From positions 4,526,001 through 4,590,000 of the forward strand of contig NZ_JARVHQ010000001.1 in the NCBI RefSeq assembly GCF_040459645.1: a stretch of 64,000 nt of DNA, in the 5' to 3' direction. This DNA comes from Bacillus cereus group sp. RP43. Lineage in GTDB: Bacteria > Bacillota > Bacilli > Bacillales > Bacillaceae_G. Positions 27,859 through 37,066 of this stretch are shown here, piece after piece. The stretch's first letter is position 1, and each line of letters starts with the position of its first letter. Both the position numbers and the translations under genes were made by a program. The notes beneath the pieces were generated by a model that did no database searches, was not told the DNA's origin, and was given only the letters and a program-made list of their open reading frames with translations.

Positions 27859-27872
27859 ATAATATTCAAAAA

Positions 27873-28160
27873 TTAAGAAAATAATGTTTTTACTACTTCA
27901 CTTACTTTATCGTTATGAATTTGATAGTACACTTCTAACCCGCGTCTCTCAAAGCGCACTACTTTATTTTGTTTTAATTTCGTTAAATGCTGTGAAACAG
28001 TTGATTGTGGTATTTCTAATACCTCTTGTAATTGTGTTACATTACATGTTCCACGCTGCATTAGTTCCATTACTAGACGTAGACGAAGTGGATGAGCTAA
28101 TGCTCTTAACATCTGTACGTCTTCTTCTGAAATACGACAGTCAAATTGGTTTTGGTTCAT
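27873..28160 (-). CDS. ArsR/SmtB family transcriptional regulator
   Basis: Small winged-helix DNA-binding protein of 95 residues. The recognition region reads VTQLQEVLEIPQSTVSQHLTKLKQNKVVRFERRG (described in parts), a typical ArsR core at about 38-75. Two Cys occur (residues 8 and 39), the second just before the helix-turn-helix (GTCNVTQL), but the usual CVC metal motif of CadC/ArsR is absent, so a redox or unknown signal is as likely as metal. It stands alone; the next genes are sspH and a divergent thioredoxin-like gene 388 bases away. No target is assigned. Confidence 0.82.
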   Translation of the reverse strand: MNQNQFDCRISEEDVQMLRALAHPLRLRLVMELMQRGTCNVTQLQEVLEIPQSTVSQHLTKLKQNKVVRFERRGLEVYYQIHNDKVSEVVKTLFS

Positions 28161-28530
28161 AAAATTCCCCTCATTTTCGTTTTTTATTTTCTTTATTATT
28201 TATTTATATATCTGTTCTTATATTTCCTGTTACGACATAACTTTATCAACCTATAATGCTGAAAAATTTTTCCTCCTTTTATCAGCACACAGTTCAGGAA
28301 AAAATCCCTGCTGATTTTGAATATTATACTATATGATATAAAGAAAAAGCAAAACAAAGGGCTAGTAATACTTTGCTTACAAACGTTGATTTATCAGCCT
28401 TTTTGTTATATTTTCACCTGACTGAAATGTACAGTAATGATATTGTAAAATATCGTCTATAATTGATAACCTATCGTAAAGTAATTTGACCATATTTAAC
28501 CGCTTTGTTACGATAAAAAGGAAATTTAAG
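28161..28530. other. Gene-free interval between the ArsR gene and the redoxin gene
   Basis: This AT-rich stretch holds the divergent promoters of the two flanking genes. A 68-codon frame on the minus strand (28377-28583) has no credible ribosome binding site and overlaps the redoxin start region, so I do not accept it. Confidence 0.5.
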
Positions 28531-28548
28531 TAAGGAGGATGATGTAAT

Positions 28549-29088
28549 ATTAAAAAATGGTTTATTATTGCGTTAATTAGCATTGCGGTTGGCTGGACTA
28601 TTATCGATCACTTCCTATTAGACACCAAAGAAGATATAGCTTCAAAATCAAACACCCCAATTGGAACTGAAGTTGGCAATGTTGCCCTCAATTTCCTTCT
28701 GGAAACAACCACTGGTCAAGAAGTTCGCCTTACAGACTATAAAGGAAAAAAAGTAATATTAAATTTTTGGGCAAGCTGGTGTGGTCCATGCAAAATAGAA
28801 ATGCCTGATATGGAAAAGTTTTATCATGATACTAAAGATATGGGGATTGAAATTGTCGCTGTAAATGCGACAGCTACTGAAAAAGACCCGAACAATGTAA
28901 AACAATTTCTTGAAGAAAACAAATACACCTTCCCCGTCCTATTAGATCAGAAAGGACAGGCAAGTGCCGCATATCAAATCATCAGCATCCCAACATCTTT
29001 TATCATCGATACAAACGGTGTCATTCAATATAAGCATGTAGGACCAATGACATATGAAAAAATGAAAGAATATGTAAATAATTTATAA
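28549..29088 (+). CDS. Membrane-anchored thioredoxin-like protein (ResA/TlpA type), AUU start
   Basis: The protein has 179 residues if it starts at ATT 28549. One N-terminal membrane anchor (KKWFIIALISIAVGWTIIDHF) is followed by an extracytoplasmic AhpC/TSA-Redoxin domain with the catalytic NFWASWCGPCKIEMP (about 78-92) and cis-Pro region SIPTSFIID. The first in-frame ATG is 28801, inside the domain just after the CxxC, which would destroy it. An excellent site AAGGAGG (28532-28538) sits ten bases before ATT AAA AAA TGG, and no ATG, GTG or TTG lies in frame nearby. A two-codon ATG ATG TAA frame intervenes at 28539-28547. The canonical APxFxL entry reads ALNFLL here. Confidence 0.75.
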   Translation: MKKWFIIALISIAVGWTIIDHFLLDTKEDIASKSNTPIGTEVGNVALNFLLETTTGQEVRLTDYKGKKVILNFWASWCGPCKIEMPDMEKFYHDTKDMGIEIVAVNATATEKDPNNVKQFLEENKYTFPVLLDQKGQASAAYQIISIPTSFIIDTNGVIQYKHVGPMTYEKMKEYVNNL

Positions 29089-29121
29089 AAGCGTATTCAA
29101 ATCAATTTGATTACGCTTTTT
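29086..29121 (+). terminator. Terminator of the redoxin gene
   Basis: AAAAGCGTA and TACGCTTTT pair around 29088-29118, with T residues following and a loop containing the short palindrome ATCAATTTGAT. Confidence 0.7.
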
Positions 29122-29183
29122 GTCTACTTTATGAACAAGATGTTACTTTTAATACTATTATGGAATAATTATACTTTTTCACG

Positions 29184-29212
29184 TTGACAATAGTGTTGAA
29201 GCAGAATATACT
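29184..29212 (+). promoter_or_regulatory. SigA promoter of lctP
   Basis: A perfect -35 TTGACA (29184-29189) and TATACT (29207-29212) are separated by 17 bases. Two Rex-type palindromes start 16 bases downstream of the -10 box. Confidence 0.85.
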
Positions 29213-29227
29213 AAGCATGTAAGTTGA

Positions 29228-29266
29228 TTGTGAATAGTTTCACAAATAATGTGAATTTCTTCACAT
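29228..29266 (+). promoter_or_regulatory. Tandem Rex operators upstream of lctP
   Basis: TTGTGAATAGTTTCACAA (29228-29245) is an exact TTGTGAA-N4-TTCACAA Rex palindrome. ATGTGAATTTCTTCACAT (29249-29266) is a second one, with one changed base in each outer position. Both lie downstream of the lctP promoter, so NADH-free Rex would block elongation or initiation. Rex control of the lactate operon is known in B. subtilis. Confidence 0.82.
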
Positions 29267-29291
29267 ATAATAGATAGGAGTTGTCATTATT

Positions 29292-30911
29292 ATGAGTACT
29301 TGGACACAAATTTATGACCCATTAAACAATATTTGGTTATCTGCACTAATCGCAGCACTTCCAATCTTCTGTTTCATCATTTGTTTAATGGGACTCAAAA
29401 TGAAAAGTTACATCGCTGGGCTTTATAGTGTGATCGTCGCTATTATTCTTGCTATATTTGTTTATAAAATGCCCGCAACTGTAGCTGTAGCATCTGCCGG
29501 GTTCGGTATTTTATCTGGATTTTATCCAATTTGTACTATCGTTATCGCAGCGATTTTCCTTTACAAATTAACTGTTAAAACAGAGCAATTCAACATAATT
29601 CGCGATAGTATTTCAAGCATTACAAATGATCAACGTTTACAAGTATTATTAATCGCTTATTCTTTCGGTGCTTTCTTAGAAGGCGCAGCTGGTCTAGGGG
29701 TTCCAGTTGCTATTACAGCTGCACTACTTGTAGGTATGGGCTTTAATCCATTAAAAGCAGCAGGTATTTGTTTAGTTGCTAACATCGCTGGTGGTGCTAT
29801 GGGTGCTATGGGTATCCCAGTTACAGTACCAGCACAATTAACTGAACTCGACGCACTAACTATAGGTCGTCAAACTGTTCTTATTTTACCTTTCATTAGC
29901 ATTATTTTACCTTTCTTACTTGTTTCAATGGTCGATGGAATTAAAGGTATTAAAGAAACTTGGCAAGGTATTCTTGTAAGTGGTGTTTCTTTCGCAATTA
30001 CTCAGTTCCTTGTAACTTACTTCTTAGGTGCAGAACTTACTAATATTTTCGCAGCCGTTGTAAGTATGGTCTCTCTTGCATTATTCTTACGTGTTTGGCA
30101 GCCAAAATCTTCTGCTAAAGAAGAAAAACAAGGAGAAAAAGAATCTCATACATTCAATCAAATTTTATATGCTTGGTCTCCATTCGTATTCTTAACTGCA
30201 TTCGTAACAATCTTTAATTTAAAACCGATTAAAGCTTTATTTGCTCCGGATGGCGCGTTAGCAAACTTAGTATTTAACATTCAGTTCCCTGGTCTTCATA
30301 ATATGGTTATGAAAACTACACCAATTACAAAGGCTGATACACCTTTCGCAGCGATTTTCAAATTCGATGTATTCTCTTCTACAACTACTGCGATTGTATT
30401 AGCAATTATCGTTTCACTTATCGTTTACCGCGTAAAGGGTAAAATGATTAAAGAACTAATAGTTGAAACAATGAAAGAACTAAAAGCTCCAGTATATACA
30501 ATTTGTAGTGTTATCGCTTTAGCTTACGTAGAGAACTACTCTGGTATGTCATCTACACTTGGACTTGCATTCTCTTCTACTGGTAATGCATTCCCAGTTC
30601 TTTCTCCAATCTTAGGATGGATTGGCGTATTCATTACAGGATCAGTAGTATCAAGCGGTTCATTATTCGCACCACTTCAAGCAGTAACTGCAGATCAATT
30701 AAACATCGTGCCTTCTACACTCGTTGCGTTAAACGTAGTAGGTGGTACAATGGCGAAAATGGTTTCACCACAATCTGTAGCAGTTGCTTGTGCAGCAGTT
30801 GGACTAGTTGGTCAAGAATCCGCCTTATTTAAAACAGCAATGAAATACAGTTTAATCTTCTTAGCTGTTATTAGCTTACTTCAATTAAACGCTGTATTTA
30901 ATATCTTCTAA
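29292..30911 (+). CDS. lctP: L-lactate permease
   Basis: Membrane transporter of 539 residues of the LctP family, exchanging lactate and protons across the membrane. About 13 hydrophobic segments are visible, with family segments SFGAFLEGAAGLGVPVAITAALLVGMGFNPLKAAGICLVAN (in parts, near 120-160) and the C-terminal GGTMAKMVSPQSVAVACAAVGLVGQES. ATG 29292 has AGGAG seven or eight bases upstream. Upstream promoter with two Rex operators predicts induction when the NADH/NAD ratio rises, as in fermentation. No lactate dehydrogenase gene adjoins it. Confidence 0.92.
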   Translation: MSTWTQIYDPLNNIWLSALIAALPIFCFIICLMGLKMKSYIAGLYSVIVAIILAIFVYKMPATVAVASAGFGILSGFYPICTIVIAAIFLYKLTVKTEQFNIIRDSISSITNDQRLQVLLIAYSFGAFLEGAAGLGVPVAITAALLVGMGFNPLKAAGICLVANIAGGAMGAMGIPVTVPAQLTELDALTIGRQTVLILPFISIILPFLLVSMVDGIKGIKETWQGILVSGVSFAITQFLVTYFLGAELTNIFAAVVSMVSLALFLRVWQPKSSAKEEKQGEKESHTFNQILYAWSPFVFLTAFVTIFNLKPIKALFAPDGALANLVFNIQFPGLHNMVMKTTPITKADTPFAAIFKFDVFSSTTTAIVLAIIVSLIVYRVKGKMIKELIVETMKELKAPVYTICSVIALAYVENYSGMSSTLGLAFSSTGNAFPVLSPILGWIGVFITGSVVSSGSLFAPLQAVTADQLNIVPSTLVALNVVGGTMAKMVSPQSVAVACAAVGLVGQESALFKTAMKYSLIFLAVISLLQLNAVFNIF

Positions 30912-30947
30912 AAAAAGAACCGATCCAAATGGATCGGTTCTTTTTAC
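30912..30947. terminator. Bidirectional terminator between lctP and aspA
   Basis: A 13-bp perfect stem (30914-30926 with 30931-30943) has A and T runs on either side. It ends lctP and the convergent aspA (stop at 30949). Confidence 0.88.
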
Positions 30948-30948
30948 A

Positions 30949-32382
30949 TTACATTTTTTTATTCTTTAATAAAGAAGCACCAGCAATTTCAGGATGCGTC
31001 ATTTCGTATGGATCCAAAATAATATCAAGCTCTTCTGCTGTAAGTACACCATGTTCTAAACATAGCTCCCTAACAGATTTTCCTGTCGCAATTGCTTCAC
31101 GTGCAATGCGAGAAGCTGCTTCATAACCAATATGTGGATTCACTGCTGTAATAACTCCAACACTTTTTTCAACATATTGCTTAAGCAACTCTTCATTCGC
31201 TGTAATTCCTTTAATACAATATTCACGGAATACACGGAATCCATTGTTCATAATACTGATGGATTGAATTAAATTAAATACTAATACCGGTTCCATTACA
31301 TTTAACTCTAATTGGCCAGCTTCTGACGCTAAGCAAATTGTATGGTCATTTCCAATTACTTGGAAAGCAACTTGGTTAATTACTTCTGCCATAACTGGAT
31401 TTACTTTACCCGGCATAATAGATGAACCTGGTTGACGAGCTGGTAATTGAATTTCCGCCAACCCAACACGTGGACCAGACGCCATAATACGAAGGTCATT
31501 TGCAATTTTAGACATATTCATCATACATACTTTTAGTGCTGCAGATACTTCTGTATATGCATCTGTATTTTGCGTCGCATCAACTAAGTGCTCTGCACCA
31601 ATAAGAGGGAAACCACTAAAAGTTCGTAAATGCTTCACAACTTGTTCTATATAAGTAGGGTTTGCATTTAATCCCGTACCGACAGCTGTCGCACCCATAT
31701 TAACTTCGTATAAATGTTGACGAGACTGTTTAATTCTTTTTATATCACGCTCTAGCACTCTGCTATATGCTTCAAATTCTTGTCCAAGGCGAATTGGAAC
31801 TGCATCTTGCAAATGTGTACGCCCCATTTTAATAACGTGATCAAACTCTTTTGCTTTATCATGAAAAGCAGAGTGAAGTTCTTCCATTGTAACAAGAAGT
31901 TCTTCTAGCATCATAAGAGTTGCAATATGAATCCCAGTTGGGAACGCATCATTTGTTGATTGAGCCATGTTCACATGAGTGTTTGGGCTAATTTTCGCAT
32001 ATTCACCTTTTTCGTATCCCATACGTTCTAACGCTCTATTAGCAATTACTTCATTAGTATTCATATTAATTGAAGTACCTGCCCCGCCCTGAATTGGGTC
32101 TACAATAAATTGATCATGGAACTTTCCATCCACAATCTCTTGCGCTGCTTCTGCAATTTCTTGTCCGATATCTTTAGCTAAGTAACCTGTATCTATATTC
32201 GCAAGCGCTGCCGCTTTTTTTACAATTGCCATTGCCGTAATGAGTGACGGATGAATGCGGTATCCTGTAATAGGAAAGTTTTCTACGGCACGTAATGTTT
32301 GTACACCATAATAGGCTACACTCGGTACTTCCTTTTCACCTAAAAAATCTTTTTCTATACGTATATCCTTCGTTGCTATCAT
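30949..32382 (-). CDS. aspA: Aspartate ammonia-lyase
   Basis: Cytoplasmic lyase of 477 residues converting L-aspartate to fumarate and ammonia. The fumarase/aspartase signature GSSIMPGKVNPVMAEV is present near residue 317, with GGAGTSINMNTNEVIANRALE near 95 and GRTHLQDAVPIRLGQEF near 185. These segments favour aspartase over class II fumarase. The start MIATKDIRIEKDFLGEKEVP fits the family. A near-consensus cre (32498-32511) lies 116 bases upstream. The gene is monocistronic; in B. subtilis the equivalent enzyme (AnsB) sits in an operon with asparaginase, which is not the case here. Confidence 0.92.
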   Translation of the reverse strand: MIATKDIRIEKDFLGEKEVPSVAYYGVQTLRAVENFPITGYRIHPSLITAMAIVKKAAALANIDTGYLAKDIGQEIAEAAQEIVDGKFHDQFIVDPIQGGAGTSINMNTNEVIANRALERMGYEKGEYAKISPNTHVNMAQSTNDAFPTGIHIATLMMLEELLVTMEELHSAFHDKAKEFDHVIKMGRTHLQDAVPIRLGQEFEAYSRVLERDIKRIKQSRQHLYEVNMGATAVGTGLNANPTYIEQVVKHLRTFSGFPLIGAEHLVDATQNTDAYTEVSAALKVCMMNMSKIANDLRIMASGPRVGLAEIQLPARQPGSSIMPGKVNPVMAEVINQVAFQVIGNDHTICLASEAGQLELNVMEPVLVFNLIQSISIMNNGFRVFREYCIKGITANEELLKQYVEKSVGVITAVNPHIGYEAASRIAREAIATGKSVRELCLEHGVLTAEELDIILDPYEMTHPEIAGASLLKNKKM

Positions 32383-32497
32383 TTTTCATCACCTATACTT
32401 TTCATTCTAAATCCTTATCTAAAGAATTCGCCCTATAAAATACGAGTATCATTAAAAGAATTCTTCAGTATCCACCTTCACTATATAGCACCTTTTT

Positions 32498-32511
32498 TGA
32501 AAGCGCAAACA
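32498..32511. promoter_or_regulatory. Candidate cre site upstream of aspA
   Basis: TGAAAGCGCAAACA matches 13 of 14 positions of TGWAANCGNTNWCA (A in place of T after CGC). It lies 116 bases upstream of the aspA start. CcpA control is inferred only. Confidence 0.4.
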
Positions 32512-32563
32512 TTTACTTTTCTATATATCCCTTTTATTAAAGTTAATATAATAGAAAATCCAT

Positions 32564-33862
32564 TCATTCTTCTACTTTCTTTATTTCAACTCGCTTAATT
32601 TGATGCATATCCTTTTCAAGAACTTTAAAAGAAAAGCCGTGTTTCTCAATAATATCTCCCTCAGCAACGATTTGCTTTTGTACCATAATCCAACCACCAA
32701 TTGTATCAACATCATCAGCAACCAAATGTATGCCAAATAAATCATTTACTTCGCTAATAAGCACTTTCCCCTCTACAAGTTTACACACTTCACTTATATG
32801 TTCTATAGGTGGATGCTCATCTTCATCGTATTCATCTCGGATTTCTCCAACAATTTCTTCTAAAATATCTTCCAATGTAACAATCCCTGCTGTGCCACCA
32901 TATTCATCATATAATACAGCTAATGGAATGCGCCTTCTTTGCATTTGCAATAGTAAATCATGGATTGCGATATTTTCTAACACTTCAATAACTGGACGTG
33001 TATATGGTGTAATCGAACACTCTTCATCTCGATTACCATCCATATAACGAATAAACAAGTCCTTTACATTAACCATCCCAATAATTTCATCTTTATCTTC
33101 ACCAAATACTGGATATCTCGTATATTTTTCTTGTGCGATTACTTTAATATGTGTCTCAAACGGCTCATCTTCATATAAACCAACAACTTCAGTACGAGGT
33201 ACCATGATTTCCTTTGCTACCCTGTTATCAAATTCAAAGATGTTATTTACATATTTAAATTCAGTTTGATTAATCTCGCCACTTTCATAACTCTCAGACA
33301 AGATTAATCTTAATTCCTCTTCAGAATGTGCAACTTCATGTTCAGAAGCTGGATGTAAGCCAAATAAGCCTGTCACAAATCGTGCAGAGCCATTTAAAGC
33401 CCAAATAAATGGATACATAACTCGGTAAAAATAAATAAGGGGCTTTGATAATAATAAGCTAACTTGCTCTGCTTTTTGGATTGCAAAAGTCTTTGGAGCG
33501 AGTTCACCAATTACAACATGTAAAAACGTAATAACTGCAAATGCAATAATAAATGAAACTGTACTTGCAATTGCAGGAGATAAATCCAATTTTAAAAACA
33601 GTGGTTCGAGTAAATGTTTAATCGTCGGTTCTCCTAACCACCCGAGCCCTAAAGCAGTAATCGTAATTCCTAACTGACATGCCGATAAATACTCATCTAA
33701 ATTTGAAGTTACTTTTTTAGCTGCCAATGCGCCTCGTCTTTTTTCACTAACGAGTTGATCGATACGACTGCTACGCACCTTTATAATTGCAAACTCTACA
33801 GCTACAAAGAAACCTGTCAGCGCAATAAGAACAGCTACCATCAATAATTTTAAAATATCCAC
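32564..33862 (-). CDS. CNNM/HlyC-CorC family membrane protein with CBS domains
   Basis: Protein of 432 residues: a DUF21 (CNNM) membrane domain with four helices (about 1-200), a pair of CBS domains (about 220-340: MVPRTEVVGLYEDEPF, GIVTLEDILEEIVGEI) and a C-terminal CorC/HlyC accessory domain. Relatives take part in magnesium efflux or homeostasis (MpfA/YhdP type) and are often misnamed hemolysins. The start is GTG 33862 with AAGGA five bases upstream. That weak site is the end of an 8-bp hairpin, and a much stronger AAAGGAGGTG lies just before the hairpin (33896-33905), hinting at structured translation control. No M-box riboswitch is recognised. Confidence 0.85.
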   Translation of the reverse strand: MDILKLLMVAVLIALTGFFVAVEFAIIKVRSSRIDQLVSEKRRGALAAKKVTSNLDEYLSACQLGITITALGLGWLGEPTIKHLLEPLFLKLDLSPAIASTVSFIIAFAVITFLHVVIGELAPKTFAIQKAEQVSLLLSKPLIYFYRVMYPFIWALNGSARFVTGLFGLHPASEHEVAHSEEELRLILSESYESGEINQTEFKYVNNIFEFDNRVAKEIMVPRTEVVGLYEDEPFETHIKVIAQEKYTRYPVFGEDKDEIIGMVNVKDLFIRYMDGNRDEECSITPYTRPVIEVLENIAIHDLLLQMQRRRIPLAVLYDEYGGTAGIVTLEDILEEIVGEIRDEYDEDEHPPIEHISEVCKLVEGKVLISEVNDLFGIHLVADDVDTIGGWIMVQKQIVAEGDIIEKHGFSFKVLEKDMHQIKRVEIKKVEE

Positions 33863-33866
33863 ATAT

Positions 33867-33905
33867 GTCCTTTAGCTTTTCTTAGCTAAAGTTACACCTC
33901 CTTTA
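33867..33905 (-). promoter_or_regulatory. Hairpin at the ribosome binding site of the CNNM gene
   Basis: CTTTAGCT (33884-33891 on the minus strand) pairs with AGCTAAAG (33870-33877), and the 3' arm contains part of the AAAGGA ribosome binding site. A full AAAGGAGGTG without any start codon at normal distance precedes the hairpin. If the hairpin folds, that strong site is brought to about 12 bases from GTG 33862. Confidence 0.5.
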
Positions 33906-33972
33906 AATAAAGAAGTTTCACTTTAGTTTCTTCATTTACTTGAAAGCAACCCTATATAAAATTCACCAATTT

Positions 33973-34359
33973 TCAGCCCTCATACAATTCTAATGGCAAA
34001 CCGTCAGGATCTTGGAAAAAGACGAATTTTTTTCCCGTTATCTCATCAACACGTATCAATTCCGTCTCAACATCGCATCGATTTAAATGTTTAACAGCTT
34101 CTTCTATATCAGTAACCGCAAAAGCTAAATGTCTAAGTCCAGCAGCCTCTGGAAAGCTTGTGCGGTCAGGCGGACTTGGAAATGAAAATAATTCAATTTG
34201 ATACTCTCCTCCTACACATAAATCTAACTTATAAGAATTTCGTTCCTTTCTATATACTTCATTCTTCACTTTGAAACCTAATATTCGTGTATAAAAATCC
34301 TTTGACACTTCATAATTTGAACAAATAATTGCAACGTGATGTACTCTACATATATTCAT
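33973..34359 (-). CDS. VOC family protein (glyoxalase/YaeR-like)
   Basis: Small cytoplasmic protein of 128 residues with the vicinal-oxygen-chelate fold. Metal-site positions are visible: the His in [12 protein letters not shown], Glu in QIELFSF, His in GLRHLAFAV and Glu in LPLELYEG, the full set of a glyoxalase-I-like metal centre. It resembles YaeR/GloA2-type proteins of unknown substrate. The frame track starts at 34401, but AGAGGAA lies five bases before ATG 34359, and the shorter form starts at the family's first strand. It is divergent from the nucleoside transporter gene. Confidence 0.82.
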   Translation of the reverse strand: MNICRVHHVAIICSNYEVSKDFYTRILGFKVKNEVYRKERNSYKLDLCVGGEYQIELFSFPSPPDRTSFPEAAGLRHLAFAVTDIEEAVKHLNRCDVETELIRVDEITGKKFVFFQDPDGLPLELYEG

Positions 34360-34450
34360 GATTCCTCTATTCCTCTCTTCACCAAACATGCATATTCTCA
34401 CTTTAAATGAAAAACATATATATCAGAATATCTCTTTTAGGGGGCTTACT

Positions 34451-35629
34451 ATGAAATTTATCACTTTTTTCGTTGGACTTATCGTTGTTTTTTTCCTTGC
34501 TTACATTGCTAGCAACAATAAAAAACACATTAAATTCAAACCAATTTTCATCATGCTTATTATACAGTTAATTTTAACCTATTTATTATTAAATACAGAA
34601 ATTGGTCTCATACTTATTACGATAATTTCCAACCTGTTTACGAGGCTACTTGAGTATGCTGCCAGTGGTATAAACTTTGTATTTGGTGGCCTTGCAAATA
34701 AAGGGGAAATGCCATTTTTCCTTAACGTATTATTACCGATTGTCTTTATCTCCGTCTTAATTGGTATATTACAACATTTCAAAATACTACCATTCTTTAT
34801 TCGTTGGATTGGTTTCTTTCTTAGTAAAATAAACGGTCTTGGGAAATTAGAATCTTACAACGCCATCGCTTCCGCTATTGTCGGCCAATCAGAAGTTTTT
34901 ATTACGGTTAAAAAACAATTAGCCCAAATTCCAAAACATCGACTATATACACTTTGCGCCTCTGCTATGTCAACAGTATCTATGTCCATTGTTGGTGCCT
35001 ATATGACAATGATTGAACCAAAATATGTAGTAACCGCACTCGTTCTCAATTTATTTAGTGGTTTTATTATCGTACTCATTATTAATCCTTACGACGTTAA
35101 TGATGATGAAGACATTTTGGTAATAAAAGGGGAAAAACAAAGTTTCTTTGAAATGCTTGGAGAATACATTCTTGATGGTTTTCGCGTAGCAATTGTCGTC
35201 GGTGCTATGCTCATTGGATTCGTCGCATTAATGAGTTGTATTAATGACCTATTCCTCATTATATTTGGAGTTACTTTCCAACAAATAATAGGCTATGTAT
35301 TCGCCCCTATTGCATTTCTTATCGGCGTACCAAGTTCTGAAATTGTCACAGCTGGTAGCATTATGGCAACGAAGCTTGTAACAAATGAATTTGTAGCAAT
35401 GATGGATCTTAGTAAAATTTCCAGCACGCTCTCTATCCGTACAGTCGGTATTATTTCTGTCTTCCTCGTTTCTTTTGCTAACTTTTCTTCCATTGGAATT
35501 ATTTCCGGTGCGGTAAAAGGGTTAAACGAAGAACAAGGAAATGTCGTTGCCCGCTTTGGCCTAAAATTACTATACGGAGCTACTCTTGTTAGCATTTTAT
35601 CTGCGATTATTGTAAGTATTATGCTTTAA
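34451..35629 (+). CDS. nupC: Concentrative nucleoside transporter (NupC family)
   Basis: Membrane transporter of 392 residues that imports nucleosides with protons or sodium. CNT-family motifs are present: [24 protein letters not shown] (near 138, the G-Q-S/T-E motif) and [25 protein letters not shown], plus [30 protein letters not shown] at about 295. GGGGG precedes ATG 34451 by about eight bases; the track's earlier start at 34358 overlaps the divergent VOC gene and has no ribosome binding site. Bacillus carries several paralogues, so which nucleosides it prefers is open. Confidence 0.88.
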   Translation: MKFITFFVGLIVVFFLAYIASNNKKHIKFKPIFIMLIIQLILTYLLLNTEIGLILITIISNLFTRLLEYAASGINFVFGGLANKGEMPFFLNVLLPIVFISVLIGILQHFKILPFFIRWIGFFLSKINGLGKLESYNAIASAIVGQSEVFITVKKQLAQIPKHRLYTLCASAMSTVSMSIVGAYMTMIEPKYVVTALVLNLFSGFIIVLIINPYDVNDDEDILVIKGEKQSFFEMLGEYILDGFRVAIVVGAMLIGFVALMSCINDLFLIIFGVTFQQIIGYVFAPIAFLIGVPSSEIVTAGSIMATKLVTNEFVAMMDLSKISSTLSIRTVGIISVFLVSFANFSSIGIISGAVKGLNEEQGNVVARFGLKLLYGATLVSILSAIIVSIML

Positions 35630-35681
35630 TTAGGTAAAATTTTATCATTTTCTTATCCCTGTCTTTTGTATACAATAACGA

Positions 35682-35720
35682 ATAGGTGTCTTATAAATAA
35701 TCAAGACATCTATTTTTTAT
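35682..35720 (+). terminator. Terminator of the nucleoside transporter gene
   Basis: TAGGTGTCTT and AAGACATCTA pair (with one G-U) around a ten-base loop, followed by six T. Confidence 0.75.
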
Positions 35721-35815
35721 ACATGTACAATACCTTTTATTTAGCGTACAATATTTTTTATGTGTTTTAATACGCTTCTAGATGTATACACTTTGATTGT
35801 TTTAAAGGAGAAAAA

Positions 35816-36832
35816 ATGATGAAATCCGACATTAACAACGACACTCGAGCCAAAAAAGGACGCTCAAAGAAAAAGCGCCTACTTTGGTTCCTTCTTATTC
35901 CCTTACTTATTGTAGCAATGGGAGCAGGAGGCTACTCCTTCCATATATACAGTAAAGCAAAATCCGTCTTAAGCAACGCCTATTCTGAACTCGGCCGAGG
36001 AGATAAATCCAACAAACGTGAAAAAGTTGTTAAACCTATGACTGATAATATTTCTGTCTTGATCATGGGTGTTGATGAAAGTGATATCAGGGAAAAAGGT
36101 TACGGAAAAGCGACTCGTACAGATGCATTACTACTTGCAACAATTAATAAAAATGATAAATCTGTTAAACTAGTTAGCATTCCACGTGATTCACGCGTCT
36201 ACATTAAATCACGTGATAAATATGATAAAATCACACATGCACACGTATTTGGTGGTGTAGACAGCACAATTGATACAGTAGAAAAATTTTTAGATGTCCC
36301 AGTTGATTACTATGTAAAATTTAATTTCAAATCCTTTATCAAGATCGTTGATTCTCTAGGTGGTATAACTGTCGACGTTCCAGTTGAGTTCACAGAACAA
36401 AATAGTAGCGACGAAGCAGATGCAATTCACCTAAAAAAAGGGCGTCAACATTTAAATGGAGAAGAAGCACTTGCACTAGCTAGAACGCGTCATATTGATA
36501 GTGATTATATGCGTGGTCAACGACAACAACTTGTTTTAGAGGCTATTGCTGAAAAAGCCCTATCTCTCAATTCCATTAATAAAATCGGAAGCCTATTAGA
36601 TGCTGTCGATAAAGATTTAAAAACAAATTTAACTTTTGATGATATGATGGCTATTGCGAAAAATTCAATGGATTCAAATTTAAAAATGGATAAATTGCAA
36701 GTGGAAGGTACTGATAAATATATAGGTGGTATTTATTATTACGTTCCAAACGAAAAAAGTGTTAATGATATATCGACAACACTTCAAGAACATCTCGGTG
36801 TTACGAATAAAAATGAGCATAAAAAATTATAA
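35816..36832 (+). CDS. LytR-CpsA-Psr (LCP) family cell-wall ligase
   Basis: Membrane-anchored extracellular enzyme of 338 residues. A basic cytoplasmic tail (RAKKGRSKKKRLL) and one helix (about 25-45) precede the LCP domain (about 85-240), with ISVLIMGVDESD, RTDALLLATINKND, KLVSIPRDSRVYI, the segment ITHAHVFGG and ALALARTRHIDSDYMRGQRQQ. The conserved arginines and aspartates that bind the polyprenyl pyrophosphate are present. Family members attach teichoic acids or other glycopolymers to peptidoglycan. AAAGGAG precedes two adjacent ATG codons (35816 and 35819), either of which may be used. The VanW-type gene follows after its own terminator. Confidence 0.9.
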   Translation: MMKSDINNDTRAKKGRSKKKRLLWFLLIPLLIVAMGAGGYSFHIYSKAKSVLSNAYSELGRGDKSNKREKVVKPMTDNISVLIMGVDESDIREKGYGKATRTDALLLATINKNDKSVKLVSIPRDSRVYIKSRDKYDKITHAHVFGGVDSTIDTVEKFLDVPVDYYVKFNFKSFIKIVDSLGGITVDVPVEFTEQNSSDEADAIHLKKGRQHLNGEEALALARTRHIDSDYMRGQRQQLVLEAIAEKALSLNSINKIGSLLDAVDKDLKTNLTFDDMMAIAKNSMDSNLKMDKLQVEGTDKYIGGIYYYVPNEKSVNDISTTLQEHLGVTNKNEHKKL

Positions 36833-36833
36833 T

Positions 36834-36870
36834 AAAAAGGCTGCTAGATTTTTCTAAGCAGCCTTTTTAT
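36834..36870 (+). terminator. Terminator of the LCP gene
   Basis: The stem AAAAAGGCTGCT (36834-36845) with AGCAGCCTTTTT (36857-36868) begins right after the stop codon. Confidence 0.88.
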
Positions 36871-37066
36871 TATAATTTTCAACATATTTCTCATGCATAT
36901 TGTGACAAAAAGAGACAATTATTACAACAGTGTAACATTTTTTATGAAAACATTACACACATAGTGAAAATAATAGTATACTAGTACGTACATAATGTTA
37001 TTTTCATCATTTTTATACAAAAAATGTAATACATATATTTATACAATTTTTTCTGGGGGGAAATAA

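Noticed and set aside
28377..28583. Minus-strand frame of 68 codons upstream of the redoxin gene
   Set aside because: No ribosome binding site, overlaps the strong plus-strand ribosome binding site and start of the redoxin, and has poor codon use.
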